Position numbers and translations under genes: made by a program
Source of the DNA: Paracoccaceae bacterium
Lineage (GTDB): Bacteria; Pseudomonadota; Alphaproteobacteria; Rhodobacterales; Rhodobacteraceae
Assembly: GCA_007134405.1 (NCBI GenBank)
Contig: SLKW01000307.1
Span: forward strand, 1 to 10,542
Direction: 5' to 3'
DNA: 10,542 bases
Notes under the pieces: model-generated
Seen by the model: only the letters and a program-made list of their open reading frames with translations
Told to the model about the DNA's origin: nothing
The model's database searches: none
In this document: one piece after another, positions 1 through 5,823 of the stretch
How the letters are laid out: the number at the start of each line of letters is the position of its first letter
How positions within the stretch are numbered: the stretch's first letter is position 1

Positions 1-206
1 AGCGCCATGATCTCGGCGAGCTGCCCCATCGGCCGGGCGCCGCCGGGGCCGAGGGCGACGACGTTCATCAGCGTCACCTGCGTGGCCTGCAGCCCGGTCG
101 GGCGCAGCGCGGCATCGTAGGCGCGCGTGATCGCCCGCGCCGTGCGCCGGGCGCGGAAGCAGAGGCAATCGGCGGCCATGGTGCGGGCGGCGTCGAGATG
201 GTCCAT
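1..206 (-). CDS. MarR-family transcriptional regulator, N-terminal 68 residues only (runs off the window start)
   Basis: On the minus strand an ATG at 206-204 opens a frame that stays open to the window edge. The 68 visible residues fit the first helices of MarR-type winged-helix repressors: a start MDHLDAAR, then CLCFRARRTARAITRAYD, then an LRPTGLQATQVTLMNVV segment leading into the DNA-binding region (GQLAEIMA). Cys14 and Cys16 lie in the first helix. The Leu-Cys-Phe at 15-17 sits where OhrR-type MarR proteins carry their reactive cysteine, so thiol or electrophile sensing is possible but unproven. The gene is divergent from the enzyme cluster starting at 377, the usual arrangement for a MarR repressor and its targets. 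No strong Shine-Dalgarno is seen before the ATG; Met10 (180-178) is a weaker alternative start. Confidence 0.85.
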   Translation of the reverse strand, partial: MDHLDAARTMAADCLCFRARRTARAITRAYDAALRPTGLQATQVTLMNVVALGPGGARPMGQLAEIMA

Positions 207-313
207 GTTGCTGCTTGTAGTTGCAATCTTTGTCCGCGGGAAGCAGGGCCGTCCGGTGCGCGCGTGGCCCGGTCAGCGGGTTTCAGCCATTGCGGATCGC
301 GCGCCGCCAATGG

Positions 314-331
314 AACTTGTATATGCAAGTT
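314..331. promoter_or_regulatory. Near-perfect 18-bp dyad, probable MarR operator
   Basis: AACTTGTATATGCAAGTT has perfect 6-bp arms (AACTTG/CAAGTT) and an ATAT core; only one symmetric pair (T320/G325) breaks the palindrome. Size and TTG-N6-CAA form fit MarR-type operators. It lies 45 bp before the ATG at 377 and 107 bp before the divergent MarR start, so it most likely overlaps the promoter of the enzyme cluster. The core is AT-rich in a very GC-rich setting. I could not fix a convincing -35/-10 pair around it. Confidence 0.72.
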
Positions 332-376
332 ATCTTTGTTAGGCAAGGTCTCAAGGCGATTCCAAGGGAGGTCAGG

Positions 377-1651
377 ATGCGCCAATACGAGGTTCGTGAA
401 CCGGTTGCCTCGATCCCGCGCCGCGAAACTCTGCAGATGGGCGGTGTCGGCCTGCTGATCACCGGGCTTGGCCTGCCGCTCCCGGCCGCTGCTGCCGCGC
501 TCGATGACCTGCGTCAGCGCCTGGACCGCGCCGTGGCGGCGGGCGAGGTGCCGGGGCTCGTGGCGCTGATCGGGCGCGGCGGCGAGGTCTGGACGCATGT
601 GGCGGGGGTGCGCGATCTGGAAAGCGGCGCGCCGATGAGGCGCGACACGGTCTTCGCGGTCGCGTCCATCGGCAAGCCGGTCACCGCGGTCTCGGCGCTG
701 ATGCTGGTCGAGGACGGGGTCGTGGGCCTCGACGACCCGGTCGATCCCTGGCTGCCGGAGCTCGCAAACCGCCGCGTGCTGCGCCGCCTCGACGGTCCGC
801 TCGACGAGACGGTGCCGGCCGAGCGCGCGATCACCCTGCGCGATCTCCTGACCATGCGCATGGGCCTCGGCGCCGTCTCCGCCGACCCGGCCGCGGTGCC
901 GATCGCCCGCCGCATGCAGGAGCTGGGCGTGGCGCCCGGACCGCGGCTCTTCGGCGAGGATGCCGACGCCTTCATGGCGCGGCTGGGCGAGATGCCGCTG
1001 GTTCATCAGCCGGGCACGCGGTGGCTCTACCATACCGGGCTCGACGTCGCCGGCGTGCTGATCGAGCGGGCGGCCGGCATGTCGCTCGGCGCGTTCCAAC
1101 GCGACCGCATCTTCGTGCCCCTGGGCATGGCCGATACCGGCTTTCACGGTCCCGCCGAGCGTCTCGCCACCACCTACTGGCGCAGCGCACTGACCGGCGA
1201 ATTCGAGGTCTGGAACGCCGCCTCGGGCACGAGCTTTGCCAATCCGCCGCCCTTCGAGGCGGGCGGCGGCGGACAGGTTTCGACCGTCGACGACTTCCAT
1301 GCCTTCGGGCGCTTCCTGCTCGACGGTGGCATGGCGGAGGACCGGCGGCTTCTGTCGGCGGAACTGGTGGCCGAGATGCTGACCGACCAGATCACCGCAG
1401 AACAGAAGGCCGCCTCGCCTTGGTTCCCGCCGGATTTCTGGGACAGCCACGGCTGGGGGCTGGGGGTCGCGCTGCGCTCCGACCCGGCGGCGCGGGGCCG
1501 CTTCGGCTGGTGGGGCGGCTTTGGCACCACCTTCTGGTGCGACCCGGCCATCGACACGGTCGCGATACTCTTCACGCAGCGGATGATGGGAGGTCCCGAC
1601 GACACCGAGCTGCCCGAGGGCTTCCTCGCCGCCGCCTTCGGCGAGGCCTGA
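377..1651 (+). CDS. Tat-exported serine hydrolase of the beta-lactamase family (PF00144, EstB-like esterase)
   Basis: The 424-aa product begins with a twin-arginine signal (R15-R16-E-T-L, then a glycine/leucine-rich hydrophobic stretch ending near AAAA at 37-40), so it is probably exported folded. The catalytic SxxK is S97-I-G-K100 within VFAVASIGKP. The second motif is Y218-H-T rather than Y-x-N, as in some EstB-like esterases, and a W-G-G segment near 379-381 (GWWGGFGTT) replaces the KTG of true class C beta-lactamases. This favours an esterase or peptidase-like hydrolase over antibiotic resistance; the substrate is unknown. The ATG at 377 follows a strong AAGGGAGG (364-371), which decides the start against an upstream TTG at 221. 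First gene of the cluster, directly downstream of the putative MarR operator. Confidence 0.9.
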   Translation: MRQYEVREPVASIPRRETLQMGGVGLLITGLGLPLPAAAAALDDLRQRLDRAVAAGEVPGLVALIGRGGEVWTHVAGVRDLESGAPMRRDTVFAVASIGKPVTAVSALMLVEDGVVGLDDPVDPWLPELANRRVLRRLDGPLDETVPAERAITLRDLLTMRMGLGAVSADPAAVPIARRMQELGVAPGPRLFGEDADAFMARLGEMPLVHQPGTRWLYHTGLDVAGVLIERAAGMSLGAFQRDRIFVPLGMADTGFHGPAERLATTYWRSALTGEFEVWNAASGTSFANPPPFEAGGGGQVSTVDDFHAFGRFLLDGGMAEDRRLLSAELVAEMLTDQITAEQKAASPWFPPDFWDSHGWGLGVALRSDPAARGRFGWWGGFGTTFWCDPAIDTVAILFTQRMMGGPDDTELPEGFLAAAFGEA

Positions 1652-1708
1652 CGGAGCGGGACGAATGCGTCACCGACGCGTGCCGGCCCTTGACCGGGGA
1701 ACGCTCGA

Positions 1709-1727
1709 CCGGCGCGCGACGCGCCGG
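1709..1727 (+). other. Perfect 8-bp GC-rich stem-loop in the hydrolase/SnoaL-like intergenic gap
   Basis: CCGGCGCG and CGCGCCGG pair perfectly around a 3-nt CGA loop. No T-run follows, so a classical intrinsic terminator is unlikely. It lies in the 113-nt gap before the gene at 1765 and could act as an mRNA-processing or stability element that separates expression of the exported hydrolase from the cytosolic genes. The structure is visible; the role is inference. Confidence 0.45.
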
Positions 1728-1764
1728 CGAGGCGCGGTACAGAAGATCGAAAGGGAGGACCAAG

Positions 1765-2214
1765 ATGACAGAGGCAAGCGAAGCCCCGATCCGGGCGGAT
1801 GACGCGGCGATCCGGGGTATCATCGAGGCGATCGCGGCCGGGAACCTGGCGCAGGACGCCGAGGCGATTGCGCAGTACTACGCGCCCGGGGCGAGCATCG
1901 CCGACCTGGCGCCGCCGCTTCAGCGCCGCGACTTCGATCGGGCCGGGATGCAGGCCTGGCTCGACGGCTGCGGCGCGCCGGTCGAGGTCGCGACGCGCAA
2001 TCTGGTGGTGGAGGTCGCGGGCGATCTCGCCGTTGCCCATGGCCTGCAGCACACGCGCACGCGGACCCGCAGCGGCGAGGAGGCCGCCTGGTGGTCGCGC
2101 GTCACCCGCGTCCTCAATCGCAGCCAGGCCGGCTGGCGCATCACTCACGAGCACGACTCGGTGCCCTTTCACATGGACGGCAGCTTCCGAGCCGCCGTCG
2201 ACCTGGAACCTTGA
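1765..2214 (+). CDS. SnoaL-like / NTF2-superfamily protein (SnoaL_3 / YybH-like)
   Basis: A 149-aa cytosolic protein without signal peptide or membrane segment. The N-terminal helices (I17-A40, with AIRGIIEAI and AEAIAQYYAPGA) and the C-terminal strands SRVTRVLNRSQAGWRITHEH (111-130), then DSVPFHMDGS, are characteristic of the small NTF2-like cone-fold proteins annotated as YybH or SnoaL_3. These bind or modify small hydrophobic molecules, but the family name does not define a reaction. The start is fixed by AAAGGGAGG at 1749-1757 before the ATG at 1765. The 14 bases 1747-1760 recur exactly before the VOC gene at 2940, with the same 4-nt spacing to the ATG. It sits 15 nt upstream of the GST-like gene, so the two are almost certainly cotranscribed. 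Confidence 0.85.
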   Translation: MTEASEAPIRADDAAIRGIIEAIAAGNLAQDAEAIAQYYAPGASIADLAPPLQRRDFDRAGMQAWLDGCGAPVEVATRNLVVEVAGDLAVAHGLQHTRTRTRSGEEAAWWSRVTRVLNRSQAGWRITHEHDSVPFHMDGSFRAAVDLEP

Positions 2215-2229
2215 GGAGCGAGCGAACGC

Positions 2230-2910
2230 ATGACCAACCTGACATTGACGACCTTCGACTGGGTGCCCGAGGGGCCGCGCGGCTATGTTCGCGATCTGCG
2301 GGCACGCTGGGCGATGGAGGAAGCGGGGCTTGCCTACCGTATTGCGACGGTGCCGTTGCGCGAACGGGGGGCGGCGCATCTGGAGCATCAGCCCTTCGGC
2401 CAGGTGCCCTGGCTGATCGATGGCGATATCTCGATCTTCGAGAGCGGCGCGATCCTGCTGCATCTGGGCGCTTATAGCGAAACCCTCCTGCCGACCGAGC
2501 CGAGCCGCCGTGCCGAGGCGATCAGCTGGCTCTTCGCGGCACTCAATTCGGTCGAACCGCCGGTCATAACGACCGCGATCTTCGGCTTCGCCGGCGACTC
2601 AGAGCGGACGCCGGGTCGCGAGCGCCTCGATGCCTTTTTGCATGGCCGCCTTTCGGACATGGAGCGTGTGCTCGTCGGCCAGGAATGGCTGGCCGGTGAT
2701 TTCTCAATTGCCGACATCGCTATGGTCGATGCCTTTCGCGTTGTCGATCGCTTCGCTGGCGGGTTGGCCGGCTATCCCGCCTGTCGCGACTACATCACCC
2801 GCGCCACCGCCCGACCGGCCTTCATCAAGGCGCATGCCGACCAGATGGCGCATTTCGCGGCGGCCGACCGGGACAGGGCACCGCAGTCGGCGGCCGCCCC
2901 GGCCGCCTGA
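2230..2910 (+). CDS. Glutathione S-transferase family protein
   Basis: The 226-aa length is normal for a cytosolic GST. The N-terminal thioredoxin-like domain (about 1-83) carries the cis-proline segment GQVPWL (P60) and the E71-S72 pair in IFESGAIL that in GSTs contacts the gamma-glutamyl part of glutathione. The all-helical C-terminal domain contains GDFSIADIAMVD (157-167), including the S159-x-x-D162 N-capping box. The N-terminal catalytic Ser/Cys/Tyr is not obvious: the PRGYVRDLR stretch stands where Bacterial GSTs often have S or C, so activity could be conjugation or something else. The ribosome site GAGGAG overlaps the stop of the preceding gene. Expected role: conjugation or reduction of electrophiles. 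Confidence 0.9.
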   Translation: MTNLTLTTFDWVPEGPRGYVRDLRARWAMEEAGLAYRIATVPLRERGAAHLEHQPFGQVPWLIDGDISIFESGAILLHLGAYSETLLPTEPSRRAEAISWLFAALNSVEPPVITTAIFGFAGDSERTPGRERLDAFLHGRLSDMERVLVGQEWLAGDFSIADIAMVDAFRVVDRFAGGLAGYPACRDYITRATARPAFIKAHADQMAHFAAADRDRAPQSAAAPAA

Positions 2911-2939
2911 ACCAAACACACTCGAAAGGGAGGACTGAC

Positions 2940-3377
2940 ATGACCGACACCTCAACCGTGACCCGCCCCGACGCCGCCGTGATGAACGGGGTCATCCCCT
3001 ATATCGGCTACGGCGGCCACACGAACGAGGCCGCGGATTTCTACGCAAAAGCCTTCGGCGCGACCGACATGGGCCGGATGCCCGACGGCGAGAAACCCGA
3101 GCGGCTGATGCACGCCCAGCTCGAGATCAACGGCGGCTGCCTGATGATGACCGACATGGGCTGCGAGGACGGCGCCGACCCGGGACGGCTGAACCGCGCC
3201 CACATGCAACTCGTGGTCGCCGACGGCCGCGCCTGGTGGGACCGCGCGCTCGCCGCCGGCTGCACGCAGGTCATGCCCTACGAGCGGCAGTTCTGGGGCG
3301 ACGACTGGGGCCTGGTCGAGGACCCGTTCGGCATCCAGTGGGCGATCCTGCAGCCCGGGCCCGACCGCGGCGCATAG
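2940..3377 (+). CDS. Single-domain VOC family protein, PhnB/YjdN-like (3-dmu-9_3-mt type)
   Basis: A 145-aa protein. VIPYIGYGG (18-26) and AADFYAKAFGA (31-41) form the first beta-alpha-beta of the glyoxalase/bleomycin-resistance (VOC) fold. ERQFWGDDWGLVEDPFGIQWAI (115-136, shown in two overlapping motifs: QFWGDDWG and VEDPFGIQW) is the PhnB/YjdN signature. Members of this branch mostly lack a demonstrated reaction; some VOC relatives bind toxins or rearrange dicarbonyls. The start follows AAAGGGAGG (2925-2933), 29 nt after the GST stop, so it belongs to the same transcript. A double-domain relative lies two genes downstream at 4152. Confidence 0.88.
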   Translation: MTDTSTVTRPDAAVMNGVIPYIGYGGHTNEAADFYAKAFGATDMGRMPDGEKPERLMHAQLEINGGCLMMTDMGCEDGADPGRLNRAHMQLVVADGRAWWDRALAAGCTQVMPYERQFWGDDWGLVEDPFGIQWAILQPGPDRGA

Positions 3378-3390
3378 CACACCGATGAGA

Positions 3391-3417
3391 CCGGGGGTGC
3401 CAGCCGCCCCCCGGCTG
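3391..3417 (+). promoter_or_regulatory. Two mutually exclusive hairpins before the DUF1428 gene
   Basis: CCGGGGG (3391-3397) pairs with CCCCCGG (3408-3414) around a 10-nt loop. Alternatively CAGCCG (3401-3406) pairs with CGGCTG (3412-3417) around five Cs. The two use overlapping bases and cannot form together. They lie just before the Shine-Dalgarno GGAAAGGAG (3421-3429). No T-run follows. They may merely be GC-rich spacer structure or may tune translation or mRNA processing between the VOC and DUF1428 genes. Confidence 0.35.
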
Positions 3418-3436
3418 AGTGGAAAGGAGACATTAC

Positions 3437-4150
3437 ATGACCTGCATCCAGGGTTTCATCTGCGCGGTGCCGACGGCGAACCGCGCCGCCTTCATCGAGC
3501 ACGCGTCCAAGGCGGCCGAGGCCTTCCGCGATCGCGGCTGCCTGTCGGCCGCGGAATGCTGGGGCGATGACGTGCCGGCGGGCAAGCTCACCTCGTTTCC
3601 GCTGGCGGTGCAGGCGGCGCCCGAGGAAACGGTGGTCCTGTCGTGGTATGTCTGGCCGTCGAAGGCGGTCCACGACCAGGTCATGCAGGCGCCGATGGAC
3701 GATCCGCGCGTGAGCCCCGAGACGAACCCGATGCCTTTCGACGGCAAGCGCGTGGTCTTTGGCGCCTTCGAGCCGGTCTTCGAACTGGGCTCCCGGCGCC
3801 CCGGCGGCTATGTCGACGGGTTCGTCGTCGCCGTCAAGCGCGACCGGCGCGACGACTTCGTCAACGTCGCCCGCACCCACGACCCGATCTTCATCGAGCA
3901 CGGCGCGAGCTGGATCATGGAGGCCTGGGGCGTGGACGTGCCCGAGGGCACGCTCACCGACTTCCGCCGCGCGGTGAAGGCCGAGCCGGACGAGGAGATC
4001 GTCTTCTCCTGGGTCCAGTGGCCCGACCGCGCCGCGCGCGACGCCGGCAACGCGAAGGTTATGCACGACCCGCGCATGGCTGCGCACGACATGCCCTTCG
4101 ACGGCAGGCGGCTGATCTTCGGCGGGTTCGAGCCGGTGGTGGAGCTCTGA
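3437..4150 (+). CDS. Tandem-duplicated DUF1428 family protein (two PF07237-like domains)
   Basis: DUF1428 proteins are normally about 115-120 aa; this one is 237 aa and holds two full copies. Copy 1 (about 1-117) runs from IQGFICAVP to FDGKRVVFGAFEPVFEL; copy 2 (about 125-237) runs from YVDGFVVAVKR to FDGRRLIFGGFEPVVEL. Matching landmarks: WGDDVPAGKLTSFP with WGVDVPEGTLTDFR, VVLSWYVWPSK with IVFSWVQWPDR, and MPFDGKR with MPFDGRR. The single-domain family has a ferredoxin-like dimeric alpha-beta-barrel character, so the fusion may be a built-in dimer; this is inference and the function is unknown. Copy 2 keeps the family's standard DAGNAKVMHDPRM stretch, while copy 1 has diverged there. ATG at 3437 has GGAAAGGAG upstream. 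The next gene starts one nt after its stop. Confidence 0.88.
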   Translation: MTCIQGFICAVPTANRAAFIEHASKAAEAFRDRGCLSAAECWGDDVPAGKLTSFPLAVQAAPEETVVLSWYVWPSKAVHDQVMQAPMDDPRVSPETNPMPFDGKRVVFGAFEPVFELGSRRPGGYVDGFVVAVKRDRRDDFVNVARTHDPIFIEHGASWIMEAWGVDVPEGTLTDFRRAVKAEPDEEIVFSWVQWPDRAARDAGNAKVMHDPRMAAHDMPFDGRRLIFGGFEPVVEL

Positions 4151-4151
4151 A

Positions 4152-5042
4152 ATGGCGACAAAGATCCTTCCGCATCTGTGGTTCGATGGCGCCGCCGAGG
4201 AGGCTGCCGCGCTCTACAGCGCGTTCATTCCGGGTTCCGGCATCGGTACCGTCACCCGCTACGGCAAGGCCGGATTCGAGGTGCATGGGCAACCCGAGGG
4301 GCAGGCGATGGTCGTCGAGTTCCACCTCGGCGGCCAGAAGATGCTGGCGCTCAACGGCGGCCCGCGCTTCCGGCCGACCCCGGCGGTATCGTACTTCCTG
4401 ACCTTCGCGGAGCGGGCGGCGCTGGACCGCGCCTGGGCGACCCTTGGCGAGGGCGGGCAGCTGCGCATGCCGCTCGACGCCTATCCATGGAGCCCGCGCT
4501 ACGGCTGGATCGACGACCGCTGGGGCATGTCATGGCAGCTTTCACTGAGGAATTCGGAGCAGACCGGGGGCCAGGTGGTGACGCCGATGCTGCTGTTTAC
4601 TGGCGACAAGGCCGGCCAGGCCGAGACGGCGATGGCGCACTATACAGAGACCTTCCCCGCCTCGGGCATCGAAGGCGTGCTGCGCCACGACGGCTCGGGC
4701 GGCGAGGTGCCGGGCACAGTGATGCACGCGCAGTTCCGCCTGGCCGAGCAGACCTTCATGGCAACCGACAGCGCGCTCGACCACGACTTCACCTTCACCG
4801 AGTCCAATTCCTTCGTCGTCCTCTGCAATGACCAGGCCGAGATCGACCGCACCTGGACGGCGCTGAGCGCCGAGCCCGATGCCGAACGCTGCGGCTGGCT
4901 AAAGGACCGTTTCGGGCTGTCGTGGCAGATTCTGCCCCGCCAACTGCCGAGGCTGCTCGAAGCATCGCCTCAGAAGGCGATGGAAGCCTTCCTGCAGATG
5001 CGGCGGATCGACATCGCCGCGCTCGAACGTGCCGCCGAGTAG
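4152..5042 (+). CDS. Double-domain VOC protein, PhnB-like (two 3-dmu-9_3-mt domains)
   Basis: A 296-aa protein with two tandem PhnB-like halves. Domain 1 (about 4-132) includes ILPHLWFDGAAEEAAALY and DDRWGMSWQLSL. Domain 2 (about 141-262) includes VTPMLLFTGDKAGQAETAM and KDRFGLSWQILPR. The residues 263-296 form a predicted helical tail (ALERAAE end) common in this subfamily. It is annotated from homology with the C-terminal portion of 3-demethylubiquinone methyltransferase-like proteins, but no methyltransferase motif is present; the activity is unknown. Its ATG is one nt after the DUF1428 stop and its Shine-Dalgarno GGAG (4141-4144) lies inside that gene, implying translational coupling. DUF1428, PhnB-like and AHSA1 genes are often found near each other in bacterial genomes. 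Confidence 0.9.
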   Translation: MATKILPHLWFDGAAEEAAALYSAFIPGSGIGTVTRYGKAGFEVHGQPEGQAMVVEFHLGGQKMLALNGGPRFRPTPAVSYFLTFAERAALDRAWATLGEGGQLRMPLDAYPWSPRYGWIDDRWGMSWQLSLRNSEQTGGQVVTPMLLFTGDKAGQAETAMAHYTETFPASGIEGVLRHDGSGGEVPGTVMHAQFRLAEQTFMATDSALDHDFTFTESNSFVVLCNDQAEIDRTWTALSAEPDAERCGWLKDRFGLSWQILPRQLPRLLEASPQKAMEAFLQMRRIDIAALERAAE

Positions 5043-5162
5043 CCGCGCGCCGCATGTTCGAGGTGTTCGAAACCCGCGAAATGGATCTGACGCAGAAAGT
5101 ATCGACCCGCTGATCCGGGGCCCTAAAGCTGCGCAAGCCGCAATCAAAAACAGGAGATCACG

Positions 5163-5609
5163 ATGCCCTACACGCTGACCCAGATCCGCATCCTACGCGC
5201 CCCGCCCGAGCGCGTCTGGCGGGGGCTGACCGACCCTGCGGCACTGGCGAAATGGAACGCACCCGACGGCTTCGTCGCCGAAGTGCACGAATTCGACCTC
5301 CGCGAGGGCGGCACCTACCGGATGGCGTTTCGCAACTTCACCACCGGCCAGTCGCACGGCTTCGGCGGCACCTGGCGCGAAGTGGTGCCGCACGAACGCC
5401 TGGTCGCCACCGACCGGTTCGACGACCCGAACCTGCCCGGCGAGATGATCATGACCTACCGCCTGCGCCCGGTGGCGATGGGGACCGAACTGACGGTCGA
5501 GCAGCAGGGCCTGCCCGACGCCATTCCCGAGGACGCCTGCCGCCTCGGCTGGCAACAGAGCTTCGACGCGCTCGCCCGGCTGGTCGAGCCCGAGATCCGC
5601 GAGGGATGA
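5163..5609 (+). CDS. SRPBCC family protein, AHSA1-like (activator of Hsp90 ATPase homologue 1 domain)
   Basis: The 148-aa product opens with IRILRAPPERVWRGLTDP, the standard N-terminal strand and helix of AHSA1/PF08327 proteins, then KWNAPDGF and the EFDLREGGTYRM strand. It ends with the long helix LGWQQSFDALARLVEPE that closes the hydrophobic pocket in this fold. Bacterial members are pocket-forming ligand-binding proteins, not proven Hsp90 cochaperones; the ligand is unknown. The ATG at 5163 is preceded by AGGAG (5152-5156). The 120-nt gap from the preceding gene contains a TTCGA-N5-TCGAA dyad (5057-5071) but no obvious promoter, so it probably is the last gene of the cluster or has a weak extra promoter. 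Confidence 0.88.
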   Translation: MPYTLTQIRILRAPPERVWRGLTDPAALAKWNAPDGFVAEVHEFDLREGGTYRMAFRNFTTGQSHGFGGTWREVVPHERLVATDRFDDPNLPGEMIMTYRLRPVAMGTELTVEQQGLPDAIPEDACRLGWQQSFDALARLVEPEIREG

Positions 5610-5645
5610 CGTAGCCACGGGTCCGCATCCAAGGGAGGCAACCTC

Positions 5646-5705
5646 GCGTCAGGGCGCGCGGCGGCAGCACCGCGACGCACGGGGCCGACCTCGCGCGCCT
5701 GACGC
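5646..5705 (+). terminator. Long imperfect inverted repeat after the cluster, possible transcription end structure
   Basis: Arms at 5646-5660 (15 nt) and 5692-5705 (14 nt) are complementary except for one bulged base, with a 31-nt GC-rich loop. It lies 36 nt past the stop of the AHSA1-like gene and between convergent genes, the right place for a terminator. There is no T-run, so a classical intrinsic terminator is not shown; it may equally be a remnant of a lost repeat or gene. A Shine-Dalgarno-like AAGGGAGG (5631-5638) just before it has no start codon at proper distance. Confidence 0.35.
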
Positions 5706-5823
5706 TGGGCGCGGTGAACGAGTCACTCGCGCCAACCTGCGCTCGGGGTTCCCCGCCGTTGTCGCCTCGGGGGTGGTGCATGCTCCTCAAGCCAGACCGG
5801 CCCCGCCGCTGCCATGACCCCTG

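Noticed and set aside
221..376. Upstream TTG extension of the hydrolase by 52 residues
   Set aside because: It would bury the operator dyad and precede the Tat signal with unrelated sequence; ATG 377 has a near-ideal ribosome site.
74..1450. 458-codon open frame on minus, opposite the hydrolase gene
   Set aside because: Arg/His/Ala-rich shadow of a GC-rich gene; no family motifs, and the plus frame has Tat signal, SxxK and a strong ribosome site.
1709..1727. Intrinsic terminator after the hydrolase
   Set aside because: The stem is perfect but no U-run follows, so it was listed as a stem-loop only.
1174..2463. 429-codon open frame on minus across the hydrolase, SnoaL-like and GST genes
   Set aside because: It spans three well-supported genes and their gaps, with low-complexity composition and no recognisable domain.
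5054..5113. 19-codon frame (MFEVFETREMDL...) in the gap before the AHSA1-like gene
   Set aside because: No ribosome binding site, overlaps a small dyad, and no support for a leader peptide.
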